A DNA stretch of 35,455 bases from Methylobacter sp. (lineage in GTDB: Bacteria > Pseudomonadota > Gammaproteobacteria > Methylococcales > Methylomonadaceae): positions 1 through 35,455 of the forward strand of contig JAUXXQ010000019.1 of NCBI GenBank assembly GCA_030684815.1, read 5' to 3'. Positions 16,577 to 26,606 of this stretch are shown here, piece by piece. Position 1 is the first letter of the stretch. Every line of letters begins with the position of its first letter. The notes beneath the pieces were generated by a model. The model was not told the DNA's origin. It worked only from the letters and a program-made list of their open reading frames with translations, and searched no databases. Made by a program: the position numbers and the translations under genes.

Positions 16577-19540
16577 GTGGCTATATTTACCCCAGGAATG
16601 AGAATTGAATGTCGGGATGCCGAATGGTTAGTAACCCGTGTGGAAGCGGCAAACAGTCAAAATGACCAGATTATTTATTGCATTGGTGCTGACGATTTAA
16701 CCAGAGATCATGAATCTGCATTTTTAACCCAGCTCGAAATTATTCACGAAGTTGATCCGAAAAAAACACGGCTAGTCCCTGATAATTCTAATGGCTACAT
16801 GAAGTCCAAGCTGTTTCTTGAAGCACAGTTAAGACAAATGCCCTTAACCGATCCGCATCCACATGTCGAGGGTATGGGCGCATTTACGCCTATGAATTAC
16901 CAAAAGGAGGCAGTGCATCGAGCTCTTAGCCAATTGCGCCCCCGCTTATTATTAGCGGATGCGGTGGGGTTGGGTAAAACCATCGAAGTCGGAATGATTT
17001 TGGCCGAACTTATAAAACGAGGTCAGGCCAATCGGGTGCTGGTTTTGGCTAAAAAATCCATGTTGTTGCAGTTCCAGGCTGAATTGTGGAACCGTTTTTC
17101 CATTCCGTTAATTCGTATGGATTCAACTGCCATTGCCAAGTTGCAACTCAAAATCCCTGCATCAAAAAATCCGTTTGAGGTGTACCAACGCATTATCATT
17201 TCCATCGATACCCTTAAGGATATTGGTCGCTATAGCCATTTTCTGGAAAACACTCGTTGGGATATCGTCGTTATCGACGAAGCTCACAATGTCGCTGGAG
17301 GCGGCAATCCTGAAAAACATTTGAGCTACCGCTTAGCACGTCGTCTGGCTCGTCGTACTAATAGTATGATATTGACGACTGCCACACCACATAATGGCAA
17401 GCGGGAAACCTTTGGACGTCTGATCAGTTTGCTCGATCCATCGGCTATACCTGATCCGCAACTTAAAGAATACGAGGCCAAAGATATCGCACCATTCTTT
17501 ATGATGCGCTTTAAAGAAGATGTTCGTGCTGAAGCAGGCGATAATTTTGCCAGTCGTGTAGTGGTAGATATAGCGAATACCACGCGTCCTGCAAGTGAAG
17601 ATGAAGAAGTTGTTTATCAACAGCTGGCACATATACGACAACGGGTTTTGGATAAGACCATGGATTCTAATGCGATAGTGCAATGGGGGATGTACAAATC
17701 GTTTCTTTCTAGTCCAGAAGCCTGCTTGTCTACAGCAGAAAAGCGTTTAGAGGAACTAAAGAAAAAGGATGCTTCCTACGCAGAAATTCCTGAACTGCAA
17801 AAATTGATTAAACTGCTAAAGCCCATTCACATTACGGCAGGAGCACGATTCCAACTGCTTATTCAGCAGCTTAAGGAAATAGGCTGGGACGGTCAGGGTC
17901 AAAGCCCCCGTGTCCTGCTTTTTACCGAAAGCAGGGTTACTCAAAGCCATTTGGTAGAAGCACTCGCCAAATTCTTTAAAGTTAAATACAGCGATAAACA
18001 AGAAGCACAGGCAGAGCAAGTTATTGCTGCCATACATGGAGGGATGTCTGATGTAGCGTTAGGCAAAACAATTGAGTCTTTCGGTACTGGTAGTAGTTCT
18101 GTCCGTTTAATGATTGCCACTGAAGTAGCATCTGAGGGCGTCAATTTACACCACCAATGTCACAATATCATCCACTACGATCTTCCTTGGTCAATTATTA
18201 CCTTGATACAGCGTAATGGTCGAGTTGATCGCTTTGGACAGAAACATAATCCGGTTATTCGCTATTTGATGGTTGATACTCGCGAAGGTTTAATGACTGG
18301 AGATAAGGAAATTTTTGCCAGACTCGTCGCTAAAGTGGAAGAAATTAACCGTTCCACCCGTACAGGTGAAAGTGTACTTAAGCTCTACGATGCGCAACAA
18401 GAAGAAGAATATATTGCTGGCGGTATTCTTGCGGGCAATACTGATATTCTGGATAAAGCCAACCCACAAACCCTAGAAAGTGCCGAATTGGAAAATGCCT
18501 TACTGGCCGCCACTCAACAAGGGCATGAAGATTTTTTAGCCTTCCTAATGGGCGAAACAGAACAACCTGATGTAATTAGTGAATCTCACGATCAACCGCT
18601 CGATAATTCTCGCATCCGTTTGCTTGACCACGCCACCTTCTTTGAACGCGGCTATCAAACCTTAAAAGACCAGATCAATGGAGCAGATTGGCATCCGATT
18701 CAAAAAACACCCCATCAATTTATTTTCACCCCACCAAAAGAATTAGCTCGTCGCTTAGGTATGCCCGGAGCAGATGCTGAAGTTGTATTTGGCGCTACCG
18801 CAATTCCAGAAGAGTCTTGGTCGGATGATCTGCAGCTGCGCTTGACTACAGATCCTACAAGAGTTGATGACGCCATCAAGGCTGCCCTAGCGCAAAAAGG
18901 TCAGTGGTCAAAAGAGTTACTGCTCACTGAGAATCATCCGGTTATGCAATGGTTGGCAGAACGACTGATGATGCTGCAACCGCGAGGCGAAGCCCCGCTC
19001 ATCGTCTCACCTCATTTAGAAGAAGGTGAGCTATTATTTTGTTTTATCGGTCAAGTCAGTTCGCGTGCTGGAACACCCTTGATCGTCGATCCACACGCCA
19101 TTTCTTTCCGTAAAGGTGGCCGATACGAACTTCGGCCGTTGCGCAAAGCACTGGAAGAAGTTAAATTCGAGCAATTGGCCAATAGCGGTAAAAATGGAAA
19201 ACTACCTGAAAAGTTGCTGGAAGGCTTTATTTCATCAGCTGTCGATCAAAGTCGTCTGCACATGAAGAAACTAAAAGTTCAGAGACAGCAGTTAATTAAA
19301 CCGCGTTTAGACGAAGAGGAAAAACGTCTCAAACACTGGTTTGAACGTTGGGCAACGCATATTGAAACAGCACTAACCAATTTATCGCCGGAAAGCTTGC
19401 GTGCGACTCGCCTCCGGCAAAAGCGTGATGAAATGGAAAAGTACTTAGAGGATAGACTTGAAACCTGGGAACAAACCTATTATCGAGCCAGTGATGAGCC
19501 TACCACCCGACTGATACTGGTTGTTGAGGGAGTAAAATAA
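16577..19540 (+). CDS. SNF2-family helicase, DISARM DrmD-like
   Basis: A 987-aa SNF2/superfamily 2 ATPase. Such proteins translocate on duplex DNA. DrmD of class 1 DISARM has this size and layout and stands beside an adenine methylase gene, as here. Motif I is DAVGLGKT (128-135) and motif II is DEAH (234-237, VVIDEAHNVAGGG). Motif III is TTATPHNG. The C-terminal helicase lobe has LLFTESRVTQSHLVEAL, IATEVASEGVNLHHQ and motif VI QRNGRVDR (545-552). A long C-terminal region with a predicted coiled coil (about 900-970) follows. The start is GTG 16577 with AAGGA at 16565-16569. The next ATG follows its stop codon directly. All helicase motifs are intact. Homology to DrmD in particular, rather than to other SNF2 defence helicases, is an inference. 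Confidence 0.8.
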   Translation: MAIFTPGMRIECRDAEWLVTRVEAANSQNDQIIYCIGADDLTRDHESAFLTQLEIIHEVDPKKTRLVPDNSNGYMKSKLFLEAQLRQMPLTDPHPHVEGMGAFTPMNYQKEAVHRALSQLRPRLLLADAVGLGKTIEVGMILAELIKRGQANRVLVLAKKSMLLQFQAELWNRFSIPLIRMDSTAIAKLQLKIPASKNPFEVYQRIIISIDTLKDIGRYSHFLENTRWDIVVIDEAHNVAGGGNPEKHLSYRLARRLARRTNSMILTTATPHNGKRETFGRLISLLDPSAIPDPQLKEYEAKDIAPFFMMRFKEDVRAEAGDNFASRVVVDIANTTRPASEDEEVVYQQLAHIRQRVLDKTMDSNAIVQWGMYKSFLSSPEACLSTAEKRLEELKKKDASYAEIPELQKLIKLLKPIHITAGARFQLLIQQLKEIGWDGQGQSPRVLLFTESRVTQSHLVEALAKFFKVKYSDKQEAQAEQVIAAIHGGMSDVALGKTIESFGTGSSSVRLMIATEVASEGVNLHHQCHNIIHYDLPWSIITLIQRNGRVDRFGQKHNPVIRYLMVDTREGLMTGDKEIFARLVAKVEEINRSTRTGESVLKLYDAQQEEEYIAGGILAGNTDILDKANPQTLESAELENALLAATQQGHEDFLAFLMGETEQPDVISESHDQPLDNSRIRLLDHATFFERGYQTLKDQINGADWHPIQKTPHQFIFTPPKELARRLGMPGADAEVVFGATAIPEESWSDDLQLRLTTDPTRVDDAIKAALAQKGQWSKELLLTENHPVMQWLAERLMMLQPRGEAPLIVSPHLEEGELLFCFIGQVSSRAGTPLIVDPHAISFRKGGRYELRPLRKALEEVKFEQLANSGKNGKLPEKLLEGFISSAVDQSRLHMKKLKVQRQQLIKPRLDEEEKRLKHWFERWATHIETALTNLSPESLRATRLRQKRDEMEKYLEDRLETWEQTYYRASDEPTTRLILVVEGVK

Positions 19541-22500
19541 ATGGCGCTCGATACTGCAATCAAAAATGTCGGCGATTACTATGCCGCACATTATTTGGCC
19601 GATAAAAATGGCTTTAGCAAAGATATAACAGATAAAACCAAAATATGGAAAGAGCAAGGTTCCACTTCGGTTCTCAAGCGACTGCAAGGACTATCGGATA
19701 GCTATTTCAAAGCAAAAACGAGAGCATTAGATTATCCTGATCCGGAATTACGCAGCAAGGCAGAAAGTGCCGAGCTCAAAGGTTGGAATAGCCAAGTCCT
19801 AAATGCCTTGGGCTATCAGAAGGAAGCTTTTGGTCTTGAATTGGCCAGTGAACAAAAACAATTACCTGCGTTACTTCGCCTCAATCGCCATAATCAACCT
19901 TGGCTGGTGATCTGTGAAACAGCTTTTTGCCTGTCCGGTGGCGACAATGAAGAAGAACCCTTAGAAACTGAGGTTATTCCAGCCAGTAAAATGGTTGATC
20001 GCTTGCCCACTTACATTCAAAGTTGGGAAAGAGCTATAGCGATGGTGTTTAAGCAGGATGATCGTCCTCGCTGGTTGATGCTATTGGCGGGTAGTCGAAT
20101 CTATTTATTTGACGCACATACTTATGCTCAGGGACGTTATGTTTATGTCGATCTGGATGAAGCCTTTGGTGTTAAACAAGTCAGCACCTTCGAAGCCATT
20201 TGTGCATTGTTAGCTAAAGAATCCTTGGCTCCGGATAGCGAAAGCGATGAAGTCCTCCATGAACGCCTGCGCGAAGGTAGCATAAAAAGCACGCATAGCG
20301 TTTCTGAAAAATTGCAAAGCGCAGTCCGCGACGCCATTGAAACCATTGCCAATGGCTGGGTGGAAGCGCGCCGTAATGCCAATTTGGGCTATCGGCAGCT
20401 TGGTGAACGGGAAGACACTCTACCCAATGGCAGTCGTGAAGTCAGTGCCGAACAACTGCGCCATGATGCCCTGATTTATGTTTATCGGCTGTTGTTCTGT
20501 TTGTATGCCGAAGCCAGGGGCGGCGAACTCGGCATATTGCCAATTAATGATGATATCTACCGTTTGGGTTATAGCTTGGAGTCCTTGCGTGACTTGGTCG
20601 AGCAAAGCGAACCGACTACCACCACGGAAAACGGCAGCTATTTTTCTGAACATCTCAACCGCCTGTTTGCTCTCATTTATCAAGGCTTTCATCCTGAACA
20701 AAACATTCAGGTTGAAGGGTTTGATTTGAGTGATATCTTTAAACTGCCTACACAAATTAATCTATTTGAAGACGCTCCCAAGTTGCAAACCTTGGGACGT
20801 AATCAGTTGCGCGAAAATACTTTTACAAAAACCTTTGTGGTGGAACCACTCACCGCCACCTTGTTTGCACCCGATACCACGCCACTGTTGGAGCGTGTCA
20901 AATTATCTAACCGGGTGTTGCATAGGGTCATTCGCTGTTTAAGCCTAGGAGCTGGCGATAAAAGCAAACGTATAGGCCGAATCAATTATGCCGAACTGGG
21001 TATCGTGCAATTGGGTTCAGTCTACGAGGGCTTGCTATCCTATAAAGGTTTTTTTGCCAAAGAGGATTTAATCCAGGTACTGCAAAAAGATAAAAAAGGA
21101 AAGGTGGTATTAGATAATGCTATCGATTCTAAAGCATCCACCTGGTTTGTGCCGGTAGACCATGCCGGTGAATTTAAAACAGGTGAAATCATTCTTGAGC
21201 ACCGTACCCAGAAACCGCGCATCTACAAAACCGGCGAATTTATTCTGCACCTGAATGGTGTGGATCGGGTTAACAGCGCCTCTTATTACACAGCAGAAGT
21301 ACTAACCCGTTGTCTGGTGCGCGAAACATTAAAAGAACGTCTAAAAGACTTTGGTCCCAAGCAAGCCGACGATATTCTACAACTCATCATCTGTGAACCT
21401 GCCATGGGTTCGGCGGCGTTCTTGGTAGAAGCCATCGATCAATTGGCGCGTGAGTATTTACGCTTAAAACAAGCGGAACTCGGCTTAAGCATAGACCCCA
21501 GCGATTACGAAGACGAACTGCGCCGGGTGCGGCATTACATCGCCGTGCATAATGTCTATGGCGTGGATTTAAACCCAACGGCGGTAGAATTGGGAGCATT
21601 GTCTTTATGGCTTGCGACCATGCATCGCATTAAAGTTAAAACCGGTGAAAATGGCAATCCCGATGAATATCGCCCTGGTGCCACGCCTTGGTTCGGCTTA
21701 CGTTTGCGTGCCGGTAACAGCCTGATCGGCGCTCGCCGTGCGGTCTGGACCGAACAGCAATTGATTACCGGCGCTTTTTACGGCAAGGATGCAGAAGCAC
21801 CAAGACAGTTAAAACCCGCCGAACCACGTAAACCAGGCGAGGTTTATCACTTCCTCGTCTGGGACGAAGACATGACGCCTGCGGCCAATGATGCTTTAAT
21901 GAAGCAGTATTGGTCGCAGGAATGCGAAGCGATTAAAGACTGGCGAAACCAGCAGGTAAAAAAACGCTGGTCACCGGAAGAAATTGCACACGCCCGCCGT
22001 CTTTGCGAACGTATCGATACTCTGTGGCAGGATTATGCCCGGCAACGTGTTCAAGGTCTAAGTGCCAGTGAATGTACTGCGACCGTCTGGCCCACCCCGG
22101 CTGACAGTCTGCAAGCCCTCAAACCCAGTGCCGGACTGGCCCAGCAGGAAAGAATTAAAGCTAAATTGGAGGCTCAATCAGGTGCATTCCAGCGGCTGAA
22201 GCTGCTGATGGATAATTGGTGCAGTTTTTACTTCTGGCCGTTGCAGCACCACGACAAGTTGCCCAGTCGCGCCGACTGGCTAACCGCAGCCGATTTGTTG
22301 TTGGGGTGTGATGCTGTACAAAACCAAGTCAGCCTGGCTTTACTCAGCATAACGCTGGGTCACAAAAACAACTTCGAAACTTTGTTGAGCGAAAGCCGGG
22401 AACAACTGCCCGATGCCGCCAAACTGGCTGTTGCCGTGCCCTGGTATAGCGTGGCGCGCAGTGTGGATAATGAACAGCATTTTCATCATTGGGAACTGAT

Positions 22501-24808
22501 TTTTACCGAGGTATTGGGACCGGCCATTAAAGACACACATCCGCATGGTTTTGATTTGATGTTTGGCAATCCGCCCTGGATGAAAGTGACCTGGAACGAT
22601 GCACCTTTGCTTAGCGAATTTGACCCCTTATTGGGAGTGCGTGATGCAAAATCCGCAAAATACAACTGCGAACGGTCAACGTTACTGAAAGATGAGCCGC
22701 ATCGTTTGATTTATCGTGATGGCTTTGTTCAGGCTCAGGGCACCTCCGCTTATCTGAATGATAAAACCCTGTATCCGGCCTTAGCTGGGGTGCAGACCAA
22801 TTTGTACAAAAATTTTATTGAGCGTTCATGGGCTTTGCTTGGTGAAAACGGTGATGTTGGATTATTGCATCCACCTAATTGTTTTGATGACCCTAATGGT
22901 GGGGTTTTCCGCGAATATTATTATCCTCGATTAAAAGGACATTTCCAATTTAGTAACCAATTAATGTGGTTCAAAGATATTGGTCATCGAAACCCTTTCA
23001 GTATCAACATATACTCTGGTACACCACATCAGATAAGCTTCAAAGTGGTTTTTAATTTATTTCACCCAACTACTTTGGAGCAAAGTTATAAACATGAACA
23101 ATTGACTGATCCAATACCTGGAATCAAAAATGAAAATGGTTCATGGGAGTTTAAAGGGCACAAGTATCGACTGTTGAATATAACTGGAGATCAGCTCAAT
23201 TTGTTTGCAAAACTTTTTGAAGATGAAGTTATATCTGTTAGTCATTCCTGTTTGCCTCAGGTGCATAGCCAGCCTTTGTTAAAAGTATTGGAAAAATTTG
23301 CTCATGCTCCACAGCGTTTGTGCGATCTTAAAGGCCAATATACTGCGACAGAAATGTTCCATGAATCTAATGCTCAGCGCGACGGCATTATTACCCGAAT
23401 GGACGCTCCAAGTTATCAGCCGCAATCGGCTGAAGATTGGGTCATTTCTGGGCCGCATTTTTACGTGGGTAATCCCCTCAATAAATCTCCCCGTTCCCGT
23501 TGTACCGAGAAAGGTCATTACGATGTGATTGATCTGGAAAACATTGATGAAAATTACCTGCCGCATGCGGTTTACCGGCCGGGTGATATAGATGGCAATC
23601 TGGACAAGTTTTATGCGGCTATTCCCGAATGGCCTAAACCCAATAAACCTTACCAGGATGACAACGGCCAATGGCTCGGCGGATTCTGGCATATTGCCGA
23701 TGAGGAAATTCCAGCCTGGGAAGCTTTGCTCGGTGAGCCTTTAAAACTTTACGGCATTGATCCAAAACTGCCAGGTGCTAAAACTGCCCGGCAGTTTGCT
23801 TATTTCAGTCAGTGGCAAGGGAATGTCGAAGGTGCAGTTTGGTGGATAATGGCTAATGAGGATAAGTCAACAATACTAAGCAGAGAATTTGAAGATGTAA
23901 AAGTTATGCAGGCGGAACCGAGAGACAAGTTCTGTTATCTTCCCAAGCCGCAAACTTACTATGCAAAATTTGTTTTTCGCGGAATGTGTCAACCTGCTAA
24001 CGAAAGAACGCTGATCGGCTCACTAATGCCCCATGGTATGAGCGGCATTAATTCGGTTCGATTTATTACATTTGTAGATAATAAGAAGTTATTGTCATTC
24101 GCGTCGTTCGCTAATTCTGTACTTGCTGACTTTTTTATTAAGGTAAAAGGTCGTAGTAATATTCAGGAAAATGATATTGGCCAATTACCAATAATGGATG
24201 GTAAGGCAATTGATCTAGCAAATAATAGAACTTTGCGCTTGTCATGCTGTACCAATAGTTTTTCTGAAATCTGGACTGAGTTGTTTTCCGAAGAGATACA
24301 CAATGATTCTTTTGCCGAGGGCTGTAATGAATTCATTGAAACATCCTTATGGACAAGTCTCAGTAAAGATTGGCAACTACAATATTTTTTCAAAAATGAC
24401 ATGCTTCGTCGTCAGGCCAGCTTGGAAGTGGATGTTTTGACAGCAATAGCTCTTAAGCTATCTGCAGAAGAGTTAATCCAAATATATACTGTGCAATTTC
24501 CTATTATGAAAGACTACGAAGAAGCCGATCAATACGATGCCAAAGGCTGTCGGCTGCCCAATACCACCCGCAAAGAGGCCGGAGCCAAAGAATTGCGCGA
24601 AGCCCTAAAAAATCACGATGGCGTTTCACCCGTCACCGTCAGTTGGTCTATCGATAACGGCAACCAGACGGTAAGTAAAACTTTTTACCCACCATTCAAT
24701 CACGTTGACCGCATTGAAGACTATAAAACCGCCTATCGAGTCTTTAGCAAACGCTTGGGCTTAAACGCTGATGTTAGCAGCAGCGAGGCTTCCGATGCAA
24801 CAGGCTGA
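19541..24808 (+). CDS. giant adenine-N6 DNA methylase (DrmMI/PglX-like)
   Basis: A 1755-aa protein with a gamma-class N6-adenine methyltransferase core of the Eco57I/type IIG kind. The SAM-binding motif I variant is ICEPAMGSAAFL (E619-G623 region). A following acidic loop is VYGVDLNPTAVELGALSLW (near 675-690). The catalytic motif IV is NPPW at 1010-1013 (LMFGNPPWMKVTWN). About 300 residues separate the SAM motifs from NPPW, including a charged helical insert. The N-terminal 500 residues hold a domain like those in front of PglX/type IIG methylases (QLPALLRLNRHNQPWLVICETAF). I cannot confirm a nuclease active site in it. Target recognition probably lies at about 1150-1500. The gene is coupled to the SNF2 gene: ATG follows its TAA, with GAGGGAG at 19526-19532. 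Likely role: mark self DNA, with the helicases acting on unmarked DNA. Confidence 0.82.
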   Translation: MALDTAIKNVGDYYAAHYLADKNGFSKDITDKTKIWKEQGSTSVLKRLQGLSDSYFKAKTRALDYPDPELRSKAESAELKGWNSQVLNALGYQKEAFGLELASEQKQLPALLRLNRHNQPWLVICETAFCLSGGDNEEEPLETEVIPASKMVDRLPTYIQSWERAIAMVFKQDDRPRWLMLLAGSRIYLFDAHTYAQGRYVYVDLDEAFGVKQVSTFEAICALLAKESLAPDSESDEVLHERLREGSIKSTHSVSEKLQSAVRDAIETIANGWVEARRNANLGYRQLGEREDTLPNGSREVSAEQLRHDALIYVYRLLFCLYAEARGGELGILPINDDIYRLGYSLESLRDLVEQSEPTTTTENGSYFSEHLNRLFALIYQGFHPEQNIQVEGFDLSDIFKLPTQINLFEDAPKLQTLGRNQLRENTFTKTFVVEPLTATLFAPDTTPLLERVKLSNRVLHRVIRCLSLGAGDKSKRIGRINYAELGIVQLGSVYEGLLSYKGFFAKEDLIQVLQKDKKGKVVLDNAIDSKASTWFVPVDHAGEFKTGEIILEHRTQKPRIYKTGEFILHLNGVDRVNSASYYTAEVLTRCLVRETLKERLKDFGPKQADDILQLIICEPAMGSAAFLVEAIDQLAREYLRLKQAELGLSIDPSDYEDELRRVRHYIAVHNVYGVDLNPTAVELGALSLWLATMHRIKVKTGENGNPDEYRPGATPWFGLRLRAGNSLIGARRAVWTEQQLITGAFYGKDAEAPRQLKPAEPRKPGEVYHFLVWDEDMTPAANDALMKQYWSQECEAIKDWRNQQVKKRWSPEEIAHARRLCERIDTLWQDYARQRVQGLSASECTATVWPTPADSLQALKPSAGLAQQERIKAKLEAQSGAFQRLKLLMDNWCSFYFWPLQHHDKLPSRADWLTAADLLLGCDAVQNQVSLALLSITLGHKNNFETLLSESREQLPDAAKLAVAVPWYSVARSVDNEQHFHHWELIFTEVLGPAIKDTHPHGFDLMFGNPPWMKVTWNDAPLLSEFDPLLGVRDAKSAKYNCERSTLLKDEPHRLIYRDGFVQAQGTSAYLNDKTLYPALAGVQTNLYKNFIERSWALLGENGDVGLLHPPNCFDDPNGGVFREYYYPRLKGHFQFSNQLMWFKDIGHRNPFSINIYSGTPHQISFKVVFNLFHPTTLEQSYKHEQLTDPIPGIKNENGSWEFKGHKYRLLNITGDQLNLFAKLFEDEVISVSHSCLPQVHSQPLLKVLEKFAHAPQRLCDLKGQYTATEMFHESNAQRDGIITRMDAPSYQPQSAEDWVISGPHFYVGNPLNKSPRSRCTEKGHYDVIDLENIDENYLPHAVYRPGDIDGNLDKFYAAIPEWPKPNKPYQDDNGQWLGGFWHIADEEIPAWEALLGEPLKLYGIDPKLPGAKTARQFAYFSQWQGNVEGAVWWIMANEDKSTILSREFEDVKVMQAEPRDKFCYLPKPQTYYAKFVFRGMCQPANERTLIGSLMPHGMSGINSVRFITFVDNKKLLSFASFANSVLADFFIKVKGRSNIQENDIGQLPIMDGKAIDLANNRTLRLSCCTNSFSEIWTELFSEEIHNDSFAEGCNEFIETSLWTSLSKDWQLQYFFKNDMLRRQASLEVDVLTAIALKLSAEELIQIYTVQFPIMKDYEEADQYDAKGCRLPNTTRKEAGAKELREALKNHDGVSPVTVSWSIDNGNQTVSKTFYPPFNHVDRIEDYKTAYRVFSKRLGLNADVSSSEASDATG

Positions 24809-26480
24809 ACTGATCCAGCTCTTGGACGAACTGCGAGCTTTGCCGGTGGAAACCGAATGGCTGGAGTTCAAGGAAGCCAAAAACGATTACAGTTTTGACA
24901 AGCTAGGGCCATATTTCTCGGCGATTGCCAACGAAGCCAATCTGAAAGGCCGTGATTATGGCTGGCTGATTTTGGGGGTGGAAGATAAACAGCGTATTAT
25001 CGTTGGCAGCCAGTACCGCCGTTACAGAGCCAAGCTTGAATCGTTGAAGAAAGAAGTCGCCGACCACACCACCGGCCAACTGACTTTTCTGGAAATATTT
25101 GAACTGGATGTGGCTGGGCAACGCGTGGTGATGCTGCAAATCCCGGCTGCCCCACAAGGTATGCCAATTGCCTGGAAAGGCTTTTATCATGGCCGCGATG
25201 GCGAATCGTTGGTGGCTTTGAACCTGGACGAGTTGGAGCGTATTCGCAGACAGGTGGCCAAGCAGGATTGGTCGGCGGTGTGGGTAGTTGACGCGTCATT
25301 GGACGATTTGTCGTCTGAAGCCTTGGCAAGAGCGAGGGAGTTGTATTGCGAGAAAAATCCGCATCTGGCGGAAGACATCGCAGCCTGGGATGACTGGACT
25401 TTTTTGCGCAAGTTGAAGATTGCCCAGGATCAACAACTGAGCCGCGCAGCTTTGATATTGCTAGGTAAACCTGAGTCTGCGATCAAACTATCGGGTACCC
25501 ATTTGCAAATCAGTTGGATATTGCAGGATGCCGATGCCTTGCCGCTGGATTACAAGCATTTTGGTTTGCCGTATTTACTGAACAGCGATCAGGCCGGTAA
25601 ACAAATCCGTAACCTGACCTATCGATACATGCCGGATGACACACTGTTTCCCACCGAGCTGCCTCAATACGATAGTTGGGTCATTCGCGAAGCCCTGCAT
25701 AACTGCATTGCTCATCAGGACTACAGCTTGGGTGGCAAAATTAATCTGGTAGAAAAACCCAACGAACTGGTGTTCAGTAATCTTGCGGCGTTTTTACCGG
25801 GCAGCGTGGAAGCGGTGATCAAAAGCGATACGCCCCCCGAACGTTATCGCAACCCTATGTTGGCCCATGCCATGGTAGAGCTGAAAATGATGGATACCAT
25901 TGGTAGCGGCATTAAACGGATGTTTGTCACGCAGCGTAAACGATTGTTTCCCCTGCCGGATTACATCATCGATTCTGCCAGCCAACGGGTAGAGGTCAGG
26001 TTGTATGGTAGAGTGTTGGATGCCCAGTTCTCACGGTTATTAAAACTCAATGCTGATCTAAATCTGGCCGATGTCATGTTGCTGGATGCCGTGCAAAAAC
26101 ACCGGCCCATCACCGAAGACGCTATCAAACAGCTACGCCAAAAAGGCTTGATCGAAGGCCGCAAACCCAATTTGTTTTTGTCGGCTAAAGTGGCATCTGC
26201 GACTGAAGACAAAGCGACTTATACGCGGCATAGAGCTATGGATAAAGCCTATTACAAGGAATTGGTGTTGCGGCATCTGGAAAACTTTGGCGAAGCCAGC
26301 CGGGAAGATATTGATCGATTGCTGAGAGATAAGCTCTCCAGTGCGTTGACCGAGGAACAAAAAAGCAATCAGATACGCAATCTTCTGCACGAAATGAGTA
26401 ATAAAGATCAGACGATAGATAACCTGGAGCAGCGGCCAAAATCGCGCTGGGTTTTGAAGGGCGGGTGTATTACTAAATAA
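24795..26480 (+). CDS. AlbA_2 / HATPase_c_4 / winged-helix protein
   Basis: A 561-aa protein. The N-terminal AlbA_2 (Schlafen-related) domain is marked by TEWLEFKEAKNDYSFDKLGPYFSAIANEANLKG and GWLILGVEDKQRIIVG (read in pieces, about residues 18-75). A GHKL-like ATP-binding segment follows (REALHNCIAHQDYSLGGKI, NELVFSNLAAFLPGSVEAV, GSGIKRMF, about 290-385). The C-terminus looks like winged helices. Proteins of this layout are often named RecG-like or transcriptional regulators. I infer nucleic-acid binding controlled by ATP, as regulator or effector. ATG 24795 with GAGG at 24785-24788 is preferred. ATG 24771 would add eight residues. Either way it overlaps the methylase gene, so it is co-translated with it. 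This gene is not a canonical part of DISARM, BREX or Druantia. Confidence 0.78.
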   Translation: MQQAELIQLLDELRALPVETEWLEFKEAKNDYSFDKLGPYFSAIANEANLKGRDYGWLILGVEDKQRIIVGSQYRRYRAKLESLKKEVADHTTGQLTFLEIFELDVAGQRVVMLQIPAAPQGMPIAWKGFYHGRDGESLVALNLDELERIRRQVAKQDWSAVWVVDASLDDLSSEALARARELYCEKNPHLAEDIAAWDDWTFLRKLKIAQDQQLSRAALILLGKPESAIKLSGTHLQISWILQDADALPLDYKHFGLPYLLNSDQAGKQIRNLTYRYMPDDTLFPTELPQYDSWVIREALHNCIAHQDYSLGGKINLVEKPNELVFSNLAAFLPGSVEAVIKSDTPPERYRNPMLAHAMVELKMMDTIGSGIKRMFVTQRKRLFPLPDYIIDSASQRVEVRLYGRVLDAQFSRLLKLNADLNLADVMLLDAVQKHRPITEDAIKQLRQKGLIEGRKPNLFLSAKVASATEDKATYTRHRAMDKAYYKELVLRHLENFGEASREDIDRLLRDKLSSALTEEQKSNQIRNLLHEMSNKDQTIDNLEQRPKSRWVLKGGCITK

Positions 26481-26498
26481 ATAAAAAGATGGGAATTT

Positions 26499-26534
26499 TA
26501 GTAATAGCTTTAGCAATAGCTTTAGCAATAGCTT
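26499..26534 (+). repeat. 12-bp tandem repeat, three copies
   Basis: TAG(T/C)AATAGCTT occurs three times in a row, with a partial fourth copy (AGTAATGG) after it. It lies in the only sizeable gap (126 bp) inside the five-gene block, just before the giant helicase gene. It may be a regulator site or a slippage product. Confidence 0.85.
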
Positions 26535-26606
26535 AGTAATGGACTTAGATTAAACAATGGCTTGCAATTGCTAAGAGATAAAACACAACGTTAATAAGGA
26601 CAGCAC

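Noticed and set aside
19541-24808. BREX locus based on a PglX-like methylase
   Set aside because: No PglZ, BrxC, BrxA or BrxL partner is present in the window.
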